Below the pieces are notes generated by a model. That model was not told where the DNA came from. It did not search any database and worked only from the letters and a program-made list of their open reading frames with translations. From Cephalotus follicularis (taxonomy: Eukaryota; Streptophyta; Magnoliopsida; Oxalidales; Cephalotaceae), in NCBI GenBank assembly GCA_001972305.1, contig BDDD01001476.1, positions 169,004 through 233,003 on the forward strand: 64,000 nt of DNA. Reading direction: 5' to 3'. This document shows, piece after piece, positions 47,751 through 59,286 of this stretch. A program made the translations under genes and the position numbers. How positions within the stretch are numbered: position 1 is the first letter of the stretch; each line of letters opens with the position of its first letter.

Positions 47751-48320
47751 TGATAGGCATAAAAATGTGTGATTTTAATGATTTATTTATTATATGTTTA
47801 TGCTTGGAATAGACTACTGTGGTGGTGTTTATTTGATTTTCAGGTATTATTTAATTATTGCGGGATAAGAGAAAATGAAGCTAAAACGTAACTTTTCAAG
47901 TTAAAGTGGTTTGATGTCAAAAATCGGTTAAAGAGCACACCCACTTAAGCGAGAGAAGTCAAAATTTAAGGCTCAGAAGATATTGAATATTGGGCTCATT
48001 TTGTTCATAAAATTATTTGGAGCACTTTTCGTTCTTGGGCTGACTCATTTTGAAGACCCGACGAAAAGATATCACAATAAAAACAAATGTTGAATCATTT
48101 GAACACCAGCGTGCCACGTGTCGCCATGCCATTCAATCCATGCAAAACGTCGTAGTATTCAATTTAAAATGCTTGCATGCATGCAATAAGCCCACGAACC
48201 AATCAGTGACGCCATAAGTCCATGCAACCCAAGATCATCATGCACCAAATACACTGTCAAATGCGGAAATAAAATTAAAAGAGGGACCGCGTTGCTTTTG
48301 GTTTAGGTGGCGGCTATATA

Positions 48321-50879
48321 TGTCACACCCCGCCATTCAATACATTGACAACATATATGGTGATATCAGGAATAAGTATAATTATTTAGCATTCCAATAA
48401 CAGTTCAAAACATAAGCGGAAGCATTCATATTTGAATTATTTAAAACATAATTCATCCGCACGTAGCCCATACTACGTGCAGGTACAATCTAACAATATC
48501 CTTAAACAAAAGTAAAATACAACAATAACGGGGTATGAACCGTTCATTACAATACAGTACAACATCATAACATAACAACCTTAAATAAAAAATAGAAGCT
48601 CTCCAAGCTTCAGCAGCAATCACCAAACGTCCTTGCTTAATCTGAAATTGTAGGGGTTAGCCGTTGTCCTCACTTGGCTAAGTAGGAAGATAATGCATGC
48701 TAAGGAATATATGAGTGCAACATGTATGACAGTTTATATTTAAAATAACATTTAAGTGTGCCAATATATAAGCAACCATGCCAAGTGGCCATAGACAATA
48801 CATATGCAAGAATACCGCACAAGGGTACAATCAACTCATACAGTGGTTTGGATGTCACATGTCGCTAACTCCTAGCACCAACTGTGCACCACCTAACTAT
48901 CACCCTACACTCCGAAGATGATAGAAAAGGTAACATTTACTACCGGCGTTTAGCGGGCAGTTTAACAATAAGATCTGCAATGCAAATAAGTTTTGGTGTG
49001 TACTCTAGCCAACTCCTGGCACATAGGACCACCTCTGTTAGCCAGTGACATCCGCCATCACTCGACTAATCGGCAATAACAAAGACAATCAATTCAATCA
49101 ATTCAGTTCAATAATATTACACATATATATGATATGCAATATAAAAGTGGTTTTTCTTTAGATACATTAACAATTCAGTGATCATCCATCTCTTAAGAGG
49201 AAAACGATATCAATACAGTAGGGGTTTCCAGTTTGCAAACAAAACAGTAGGTACCTCTCATAGGAGGAAAATCAGTAGTTCTTTTAGCAATGATCTTTCA
49301 TTTGAAAATGATAGTTTATATCATAAATTGTGCATATAGCACTTAGTTTGTTCAATCTTTGGAAATGTGGAATAGTAGGGTTTATAACAATCATTAGCAT
49401 ATACTAATTATCATTAGCATATACAGAAACAATAACAAGGACAGTAGCAATTCAATTGGGCCCGAACAGGACCTATAGCAGAATTTTAACCCAGGACAGT
49501 CGGCTGTTCCCAAGAACAGTCGGCTGTTTTTGTTGAGAAGTCGACTGTTTCCTCTTAACAGTCGATTGTCATGAAGAACAGTCGACTGCTTCTGCCCAGA
49601 AATGAAGGCAGTAGCAGGTTGTATATATTCCAATGTCTAATACAATTCAATCAGTGCATGCAATCAAGCAGAAAACAAACATACATGATATGCATAAAAT
49701 ATCTTCCATAAACATGTCATTACCCCGACCTCAATTGCTTATCCCAAGATCAATTGGAATTGATCTTTCTCTTTGAGTTTCCAAAGTCTTTTCACCAAAC
49801 AATCTTCAATTCCAACAGAATCAATCTATGCATGCATGTTTACGGACACATGCATTAGTACCAGTAAGTTTCAGTAACCTCATGACAACTACAATTCCAT
49901 CAGTAGTTAATCACTAGTTCATTAGACTTCATAACTATCCTTGTTACCACATCTCTATGAACCTTGTGTCAAATCTATTTCGATCTCAAATTTATTGACC
50001 TTAAACGTGTGGACAGAAGGTGTATATACATACTTAAGAGAATCAATGTACATTTATCTTGACAACTAAGAACATCTATAATCCAATTAGAGTTATCAAC
50101 AATTCCCTTACCTTCACATCCATTATCTCTTAATCCCTCTCATTATCATTTCTAATTGTAGCATTATGGACAGAAGACAAGTAAGCCATATGTGCTACTG
50201 CTAGTTTAAAACTTCAACAATAATCCAGATTGGAGGCTTACCCGGAATCAAGCTCCAACTCCTTCTTTGAGCTCTAATCCTTCAACATGCAAGCTCCAAC
50301 ACTCCTTCAGCAAGCCCTCCTCGATTCTCAGTGTATTCTAACACACATTCAGCTCATGGACAGCTGATATAAAGGTCTAGATGCTTTAGAATTCGCCAGG
50401 CTCCATTACTCAGTTTTCTCTCATTCCTTCTCTCTCTCACATGCACTCCTCTTTCTCACCTTTCTCTCTTTCCATTTCAGTTTGCAGGTTGTAGGTCTGC
50501 AGAGAACATGCAAGCATTCCTTTCTTGCATGCTCTGGCAGCTGGTGACTTCGCCTAACACCAGCCCTTCATGCAATGCCTTTTGATTCAGTCACACAGGC
50601 CTGCACAGACACCTGTTCTGTACCGATCCAGTCGACTGTCTTCTACAGGCAGTCGACTGTCATACCACGCATTAGACAGTCGACTGTTGTCCTGTGACAG
50701 TCGACTGTTTGAGCTGGTTTAGGGTTTCTTAAGTTTGATTTTCACAATTTGTACCTCCATTCATCCCAAGCATCTACCAACACAGAAAATTATAATAATT
50801 GGACAATTAACTCAATTACAATGTATATTTTATTTTAAAATTGGATCAATATACATTAATTGAATTTGCGGTTATTACA
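48321..50879 (-). mobile_element. Solo LTR G (E-related family), complete
   Basis: TGTCACACCCCG to GGTTATTACA, 2559 bp, flanked by ATATA (48316-48320 and 50880-50884). About 80% similar to E LTRs by eye. Orientation as E. Has CAGTCGACTG words at 49494-49590 and 50628-50708. No interior. Confidence 0.92.
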
Positions 50880-51206
50880 ATATATATATTACATGAGAGA
50901 AGACAATTGAGAAGCAGCAGTAGACAGTACGAAAACGCAAGAAGAGAGGCGCACGGCATGGAGAAGATGGAGAATTTATTGAAGATATTTGTCACCATCA
51001 TCATGTCCGGCTAAGTATTTTAGTCCCTAGATGTAGATGAACCCATGTTATATATATATTTCAGTTTTGGTTTCAAGTTTAATTGCATGTTTATGAGACA
51101 CTTTTTCTTGTTAATGTAGTGACAACATTGATGAGAAGAATTTTTAATATATAAAATCTGTGTTAATGACATGTAATTTTTTTCTGTGTGATTGAACCAA
51201 TGACAG

Positions 51207-51396
51207 CCTTTAACCAATCAACCTTTTGAGAGTATCAAGGTGTGACAAGATAGGTTATACCTAGGCTAAATCACTAGTTTGCTGTGTTAATCAAATACAC
51301 CCTTTAACCAATCAACCTTTTGAGAGTATCAAGGTTTGACAGGATAGGTTGTACCTAGGTTAATTCGGTAATTTTCTGAGCTAAACTGAAACTTGT
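51207..51396. repeat. 95-bp tandem duplication in the F LTR
   Basis: CCTTTAACCAATCAACCTTT starts both units, at 51208 and 51303. The two differ by a few bases. Confidence 0.85.
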
Positions 51397-51746
51397 GCCA
51401 TAAATTTGAATATATATATACATGCGGGGATTCTCACATCTATGGGATTGCTGTTTCATATTATTTTTCTTATTTATTTATTTTGTTAGTTTACGTTAGA
51501 TATTTAATTTGAATTGTTCAATTTCTCATTAAATAAATTTAATCCAAATCAATTCTCTTTTCAATTCATTTTATTTGCATTGTTAGCTTAGATTAAATTA
51601 ATTTCGTATTCGTTATTTTTGTTTAGTTGCATCCTAAGTTTATTTTTATAGCATCTCCTTTCAACTCTTCGTGGGAGCGATCCCTACTTCCACTTGCTAA
51701 ATTGTTAGATTGGGGTAATTTTGATTCGGCCTAACGACACCCATCA

Positions 51747-53876
51747 GGTACAGTTTGGAGAATACAGTTGAGCCTTACAATTGGTCGAACAACTCCTCAA
51801 TATGTGGCAGAGGATACTTGTTCTTCACCGTTACCTGATTTAGTAGCCTGTAGTCGATGCATAGCGTATCAATCCATCCTTCTTTTTCACAAATAGGACT
51901 GGTGCTCCCCATGGTGATACACTCGGTCTGATAAAGCCCTCATCAAGGTAATCCTGTAATTGAATCTTCAACTCCTTCAGTTCGGCAGGAGCCATTCGGT
52001 ACAGTGCTTTGGATATAGGAGCAGTCCCAGGCAATAGTTCAATGCTGAACTCTATATCTCTCTCCGGTGTCAACGAAGTGAGTTCATATGGAAATACATC
52101 AGGAAATTCACATACAACAGGCACTTGTTCAATACTAGGCGTACCTTTTGTATGATCAATCACATACGCCAAATAGCCTTTGCATCCTTGCTTGAGATAC
52201 TTCTGTGCTCGAGTATATGAAATGATCAGAGCAGAAACATTCTTATCCCCGATAAACTTGCTCTCAGTCCCATCTTGAAGATAAAAGGTCATCATCTTGT
52301 TATAGCAATCAACACAAGCATGATGAGCATACAACCAATCCATCCCCAAGATCACATCAAAATCTCGGATAGGTAATACTATCAAGTTAGCAGATAACTG
52401 AATTCCAGCTACCGTGATTTCACAATCTTTCATAACAGTGTCAGATAGAAGACAAGTACCCGCAGGAGTACTCACCTCCAATACATAAGGTAATCTAGAA
52501 GTAATACCATGCAAATTGCGAGCAAATTCAGATGCAATAAATGAATGTGTCACACCAGGGTCAATCAGTACATGAGCTAGTATGCCAAATATAAGAATGG
52601 TACCTCTCACAACAGTAGTAGATTCTGGCACATCATCTTTAGATAAGGTGTAGACCCTACCTTTCACAATCCCTTTCCCTGTATCCTTCCACGGTTGAGC
52701 AGCCGCAACACTACCACTTGCACCAGCACTTCCCTGTTGGCCGCGTGCTTGATCCCTTATGATAGGACAATTGTTCAGCATATGTTCTTGTGAACCACAC
52801 CTCAAGCATTTCCCCATCTTTTTCCAGCACTCAGTCTCATCATGGTTCTGACGACCACAAAAAGTACATCCACCTGCATTCTGTTGACTGGTTTGGCTAG
52901 GAGTTCTTGATCATGAGTTTCTGGGTCGAGAACCTCCTTGACCTTTGTTGTCAGACTTTGTTGACTTATCCAGATTATTACTTCCTTTCCGCTGTGACTG
53001 TGCGGCCCTCGATTGATTAGCACGAGACCGCTCTGCTCTCTTTTCATTCGCATATGCTTCCAGAATCATTTCCCTCTCAACAATATCTACAAAAGAAGTT
53101 AGCTGCAACATTAACAATTTGGATCTGATGTTAGGTCGAAGGCCTTTCAGAAACCTTCGGATCATTCATGATTCACCCTCCACAAGATAAGGTGTATGTC
53201 TTGCCAGCTCCACAAATCTAGTCTGGTACTGAGCTACCATCATATCCCCTTGACGTAACTCCATCAATTCGATCTCCCTCCGGTCACGTTCTATCTGTGG
53301 CACATAAGTTGTGAGGAACTCAGACTGAAATCTGTCCCAAGTCCATTCAAGTCCATGAGATTCCCACTTTGCTTCAGTCCTTTCCCACCAGTAAGTAGCC
53401 TCGCCCCACAAGCGGTATACAGCAAAGTTGAGTTTCTGCTCATCAGTACATTCCAGGGCAGTAAATATCTTCTCCAAATCTCTAATCCACTGCTCAGCCA
53501 CAGTAGCATTCAGGTCACCATTGAATGTCGGAGGAATCTGTCTCATGAACCACTCCAGATCTCGGCCAAATCCACCAGTATGACAAGCTTTGGGAGCCTG
53601 ATGATAGGCCCGGTTAGCCTCGTACATTTGCCGAATCTGTTCCATGTTCGCCGCATTAGCCTGCATCTATTTTTGAAAGAGGTCAGCCACGCGGTCAAAG
53701 TTACTCCTCTCGTCATGCGCTGGAGGAACATTCACTCCTTCATTCGCTGGCGGATCATGTTCGTGTACTGGCGGTGCATTGACTCCTTCGTCGGCTCTAC
53801 GCCTTCCTCTTCTACCTCTTCGTAGGTCCATTCCGTTTCCTCTATGGAATGACATAATCATTAGGAAACAATTCAC
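51747..53876 (-). pseudogene. E gag, protease and RT start remnant
   Basis: Minus strand: acidic/arginine-rich N-terminus; gag domain with PPTFNGDLNATVAEQWIRDLE, LWGEATYWWERTEAKW, FQSEFLTTYVPQIERDRRE, FVELARHTPYLVEGES; zinc knuckle CLRCGSQEHMLNNC near 52800; retropepsin-like THSFIASEFARNL and DVILGMDWL; RT start [42 protein letters not shown]. Order and text are typical of Tekay/Del chromoviruses. Broken with several interruptions. Confidence 0.9.
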
Positions 53877-53918
53877 TTAATTTTCGAGAAACTTATTCCA
53901 GCTAGCATATATGGAATA

Positions 53919-53931
53919 TGCTCTGATACCA
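53919..53931 (-). promoter_or_regulatory. Primer-binding site of E
   Basis: Plus-strand TGCTCTGATACCA, minus-strand TGGTATCAGAGCA, initiator methionine tRNA type, three bases from the LTR end. Confidence 0.92.
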
Positions 53932-56900
53932 TGCTGTCACACCCCGTTATTTCATTACATTAGACAACATATGTGGTGATATCAGGAATAAGTAAAAAAA
54001 ATAATCAAGCATTCCAATTAAACATTCAACAATATAAGCGGAAGCATTTAAAACCGGATAACAAAGTCATCCGCATGCAGCCCATACTACGTACGTAAAC
54101 AATCCATCAAGTTATCCTTATACATAAGGAAAGTAAACAACAACACAGAGTGCGAATTGTTCATTACAATACAGTACAACATAAGAATAACAACCTTAAC
54201 AGAAATAGAAACTTTCCAAAAGCTTCAGCAGCACTTCCCATACGTCTTCGCTTAATATGAAATTGTAGGGGTTAGACGTTGTCCTCACTTGGCTAAGTAG
54301 GAAGATAATGCATGATAATTGAATCTATAGATGCAACATGTATGACATTTTATGTATAAAATAGCATTTTAAATATTCCAATATATAAACAATCATTCCA
54401 AGTGGCCATAGACAATACAATGCAAGAATACCGCACAAGGGTACAATCAATCAGTACAGTGGTTTGTGTGTCACATGTCGCTAACACCTAGCACCAACTG
54501 TGCACCACCTATCTATCACCCTTCACTCCGAAGATGATAGATCAGGTTAGTTACTACCGGCATTAGCAGGCAGTTTAACAATCAAGATCTGCATTGCAGA
54601 CAGTTTAGGTGGATACTCTAGCCAACTCCTGGCACATAGGACCACCTCCGTAGCCAGTGATGTCTCCTATCACTCGACTAATGGCAATAACATAGACAAT
54701 CAATTCAATCAATTCAGTAGTAATATTACATATATCAATAGTATGCAATATAAAAGTTGTTTCCTTTAGAAACCTTTAACAATTCAGTAATCGTACATCT
54801 CATAGGAGGAAAACGATATTCACTCCAGTAACAGTACCTCACATTGGAGGAAAAAACAGTAATCATTTGACAATATACATTTCCATTTTCAAAACCGTAA
54901 GGAACTCATATTTGTGCTTAAATCACTAGTTGGTTCAATCATTTGAAAATAAGGGACAGTAGTGTTAATGAACACCCAAAACACTATATACTAATTATAA
55001 CAGTAGCATATACAGCAAAACAGTAAGCACAGAAGCAATCCAAGGGTCCAATAAGGTCATTGTATACCCTAGTCATTCTTGTACAATTCTCACAAGGAGT
55101 ATATACATTGTTTAATTCTGAAATGTAATTATATAAGGCCAGGATTGACTATTACAGTCATCCCATATGGAGGCCAGGTTAATTACATTCAATTTAAGGC
55201 CTAATAAGAGCCCGTGTCAGAATTTTAACCCAGGACAGTCGGCTGTTCCCAAGAACAGTCGGCTGTTTGGTTGAGTAGTCGACTGGTTCGTTTGAGTAGT
55301 CGACTGTCATGAAGAACAGTCGACCGCTTTGCCCAGAAATGAGCAGGCAGTAAAAGGGTATGCATTTCAATGTCCAAATACTAACCCAATCAACACATGC
55401 AATCAAACAGAAAATTAACCATACATGATATGCATATTATATCTTCAAAAACATGTCATTACCCCTACCTTAAACGCTATCTCGAAATCAATTTGGATGT
55501 ATTCCTCTCTTTAATGTCCAAAGCTCTTTCACCAACTTAACCTTCCAATCTCAGCAGAATTGATCTATACAATGCGTGCTCGAAGGTTCAGTCACTTTGT
55601 AACGCCCAAAAATTTCATGTATTGTAATTTCACAATGTAAATGTACTTTATTTGTGGAATTAATAAAAAGATGGATTTTCCGAATTTGATGATGTTTTTT
55701 CAAACTCTGATGATGTTGATTTTAAATCAATTAAGTACTTAGAAGTGTGATTGCTTAGTAAGTACACCTTACTTAGCAAGTACACTATGAACAGTCGACT
55801 GGTACAGTAGACCAGACGACTGGTTGACTGTGTATAGGAGCAGTCGACTGGTGGAATGAACCAGTCGACTGGCCAACTGTCGAGCCACATGGCAACGAAC
55901 TGTTAGGTGAACAGCCAACTGTTGGGTTTGGACAGCCGACTGGTTTGTGCTCTGTTCTACTGCATGTCACGAGATCACATGCAGCCACTGACAGGGGCAT
56001 CTTGCGAGCGCCATCTAATGATAGATAAAACGTGTATATCATGCACACTACTTCTGGAACCTGCAAAGACTGATGGGAAGGGTGGGAGTGAGATGTGTGG
56101 AGGCATGAAAGTGATGGAAGGAAAATAATGGCATTTAGTGCCATGCAATGGGTTAGGAGAGGAGATGGCATAAAAACACTCTCCCTTACCGTCCCCCTCT
56201 CACCTAGTACCTGCAAGAAAGGAAAACACAGTGAGATTTAAAGGATAAAGGAGGGAGAGAGTTTGAGTTTGTTTTCTTGTCCAACTTTGGAACCAAGAAG
56301 GAAATCTTGGAAGAGACAAATTTTGTGCTACTGGACTGGAGTTGGAGCTTCTAGGGAGCTCAGAACGTCGCTGTTGGAACACAAAGAGGTGGACTTACAG
56401 ATTCCTAACTTGGAATCAAAAGGTGGGGGAAGTTATGATTGTATTTTGGAATTCAATATTACTGCATGTTATGCGATTTGTTGTCTGCTAGTGTAAGCCA
56501 CGATGCTCAGTGGATATGACTATGATTATTGCTGGTTTTACGCGCCATGTTACTGTTGAGAATCATTGAAAACTTATGTTCATGCATGTTGAGTTTTATC
56601 TTGGTATTGGATTGCTGGATAAGATGCATGCTACTGTTGTGCTCTATGTGATTGTGGAAGACTGAATGATGATTTTCTACCTTGAGAATACATTTTGGAT
56701 GCTTACAATGATCTGCTTAAGTGGTGTATTTCGGATTGTATGCAACTGTTTCCCAGAACAGTCGACTGTCGAAGGAAGACAGTTGACTACTCAACCTAAA
56801 CAGTCAACTGTTTAAGGATAACAGTCGACTGCCTGATGAACAAGTAGACTAGTAAAAGGAACCAGTCGACTACTCACATACTGAATTCTCAGAACAGTTG

Positions 56901-57563
56901 ACTGGTGAAGAATCCAGCCGACTGCCAAGCTACTGTTTGGTTCCCTCTTACTTAAAACGAATCGCGACGATCTCGATTTCTCTTAGGATGCATTAGAGCA
57001 TTTGTATGCATCGCATATACACTGTTTACTGCCTGTTTGGTTACTGTTTGTAAATCGTTTATGATTTCTAAAGTTGTGATGTTTATAAATGCATATGTGA
57101 ACTCGGAATATGCTAGTTTGAGTATGAAAATATGTATTGGTTAATAACGTATTTTCAAACGGACTGATAAACGATTTTTCACTACTGATTTGTTCAGGGT
57201 ATTTCTACTACTGAAATTACATATTTCAAATATTTATTGCTTTCAGAAATATTTGAAAATGAAATGCCTGTTGTCGATCTAAACGATCACTACTGTATTG
57301 TTACTGCATTGCTTACTGTTTGATTCACTGTTGTTCTGTGAATTGCTATGTGGTTGTGTTTGAGCCACTTGTTGCATGGCGGAGGCTGCCAGCGCCGGCT
57401 AGTGGTAGGGTTGACCTAGGGGCCAGGAGTTTGGCTGGGTGACTCACTGTACCGTACTGTACCATACTGTTGCCTCGCTCGGTTGCCTGAAGTAGGGACC
57501 GAAGTGGGAGTGTAGCGTGGGGCCAGGAGTTGGCAGCGTTACATATATTGCCTAACTGTTGTG

Positions 57564-57643
57564 GTCCTTTATGGACATACTGTACTGCTGTTGGTCCCTT
57601 TCGGACATTACTGTGATTGTGGATGTGATCCTGGCCGGATCAC
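57564..57643. other. Three short hairpins, all with 5-nt loops (K)
   Basis: GTCC-TTTAT-GGAC (57564-57576), GTCC-CTTTC-GGAC (57594-57606), GTGATCC-TGGCC-GGATCAC (57625-57643). Different stem sequences, same loop size, about 30 bp apart. Confidence 0.75.
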
Positions 57644-57714
57644 TATTGTACTGTTCTTGCATTCATATATTTTCTTATATATGTACCCGCTGTTATTTTA
57701 CTGTACTGGTAAAA

Positions 57715-57748
57715 TATATATATTTTCTCACACATATATATATATATA
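57715..57748. repeat. TA-rich simple repeat in K
   Basis: Two (AT)n runs separated by TTTTCTCACAC. Confidence 0.75.
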
Positions 57749-59286
57749 AACTGGTATTTCCTGCACTGCATCATTTATGCATACATTACATGACATGCAT
57801 CTGATATTGATCCCGAGCTACTTTTATGACTTAGCCGAGTGAGGACAAAGGCTAACCCCCTACTTTGCAGATTGATGTAGTGGACCGGTGCTGGACTGGC
57901 AGGGACAAGAACAAGTTGTTATGTTGTTTTGTTCTTTGTTTTACTTTCTCATATTTTGTAATAAACCGAGCTTGTTTAAGGACCAATGTGTTGTACTCAT
58001 GATTTGTTTAATGGTGGGATTTGGTATTGTACTGTGATCACGCTCCGTTTGTGGGCGATTAGCAATGGCGGACTTGTTTTGGGTAGCGTGTAGTATGGGA
58101 TGCACGCTACGAGTTTACAGCTTATGAATTTTTATGCTTCCGCAAATGATGTTCCTTGGTAAATTTAAATTTTATGGTATTTGCGTAAGCTGTATTTATG
58201 TGTTAATTGCCTTACCGCTTTAATGTTGTCTTACCGAAACGGGAGCGTGACACACTTAATCATCAAGTTTAACTAATTATCCAGTTACAGATTACTACCC
58301 CAACAATAACTTATCACAATTCCATTAAGTCTCTCTTTCACATTATTAAACAACTTCTAATTTCATCTTAATTTCCAGGTTTAATCATTCGTTCTCATGT
58401 CAACAGTGGATATATATTACTATCGTTAGTACGTTTAATCCACTAACAACCTAATAACCAACTAGTGGCTTATCATTGGCTCACAAGTTTCAACCTTTAT
58501 TGAACAATTTACCATTTCTATCTCAATTCAAACTTATTAACTCTTAATCATGTTAACAGAAGATATGGATATCTAATCCTAGTCTGTTTTCCTAGCTGTT
58601 AACCATAACAACATTAAGGGATTCGGATTAGTGACTTACCAGGAGAATCAAAGCTTCACTCTCCTTGAACACTCTAACAAGAAAGTTCCAAGAAAATCTT
58701 TTCTCTCTTTCAATTCCTTCTCTTCAGTGTTTTCTATCACTCAAATCAGCTCTTCACAGTTGATATAAAGTCTTAGAGTCTTAGAATTCGTTAGGATCCT
58801 ATTAACTCTACCTTCCCTCTTTTCCTTCTCTCTCTCACATGCAGCTCTCCTCACTCTTTCTCTTCTGTTTTGCAGGTTGCAGGCCTGTAAATCTTGCAGA
58901 AGGAATAGAGGACATGCAAGGCATTCCTTTTTCATGATATGGCAGCTGGTGACACGCATCCCTCATGCATGCCACGATTAGAACACTTGTCATCACTGTC
59001 TCTGCGCATGCCAGACACCTGTTCTGTGTCACTCCAGTCGACTGTCGTCCTGTGACAGTTGACTGCCTCTTCCACGAATCAACCAGTCGACTGTTACCCT
59101 GTGACAGTCGGCTGTTTAAGCTTGTTTTAGGGTTCCTTAAGTTTGTTTTACCAAATTGTATCTCAATTCAACCCAAGCATTCACTAATCACAATTATTAT
59201 GATAATTGGACAAATAATCTCAACTAAAATGTATATTTTATATAAAATTGGAGCAATATACATTAATTGAAGTTGCAGTTATTGCA

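Larger units (their letters stand above)
46047..51746 (+). mobile_element. Element F: Athila-type 3' fragment nested in E pol
   Basis: Integrase-end coding trace (46049-46438), a long 3' zone and a 3' LTR (47751-51746, with solo LTR G inside). Its LTR starts like D and H (TGATAGGCATAAAAATG) but diverges afterwards, so it is a different Athila family. Only the 3' part of F exists here; its LTR end meets E RT sequence at 51747. Confidence 0.8.
47751..51746 (+). mobile_element. F 3' LTR, interrupted by G
   Basis: TGATAGGCATAAAAATG to ACCCATCA. About 1432 bp once G and one target copy are removed. Contains a 95-bp tandem duplication at 51207-51396. Confidence 0.8.
55598..58252 (+). mobile_element. 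Solo LTR K, complete
   Basis: TGTAACGCCC to GAGCGTGACA, 2655 bp, flanked by CACTT (55593-55597 and 58253-58257). Not closely similar to A, B, C or E, but shares the form of the GAGTGAGGACAAAGGCTAACCCC block (57838-57860) with E, in the sense expected for a plus-strand LTR. Has CAGTCGACTG words at 55793-55945 and 56757-56930, and hairpins at 57564-57643. No interior. Confidence 0.9.
41096..59286 (-). mobile_element. Element E: chromovirus (Tekay/Del-like), nested in D gag
   Basis: Minus strand: 5' LTR 59286-53935, primer site at 53931-53919, gag-protease-RT start 53876-51747, then nested F, RT end-RNase H-integrase-chromodomain 46046-43823, polypurine tract, 3' LTR 43781-41096. Flanked by CACTT (41091-41095 and 59287-59291). 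Without K the LTRs are 2692 and 2686 bp; by eye about 5% different over the first 180 bp, which at 1.3e-8 substitutions per site per year would be about 2 million years. Broken, about five or more interruptions. Confidence 0.92.
53935..59286 (-). mobile_element. E 5' LTR, interrupted by K
   Basis: Starts TGTCACACCCCG at 53935 and ends GGTTATTGCA-like text (GTTATTGCA) at 59286. Removal of K and one target copy leaves 2692 bp, matching the 3' LTR. CAGTCGACTG words at 55236-55325 and 59035-59115. Confidence 0.9.

Noticed and set aside
56263-56496. 77-codon frame in K
   Set aside because: Within a solo LTR, no domain, no related frame in other LTRs.
55598-58252. K considered as a DNA transposon because of short TGT...ACA ends
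   Set aside because: No terminal inverted repeat beyond the dinucleotide-type LTR ends, 5-bp duplication, and LTR block shared with E: solo LTR fits better.
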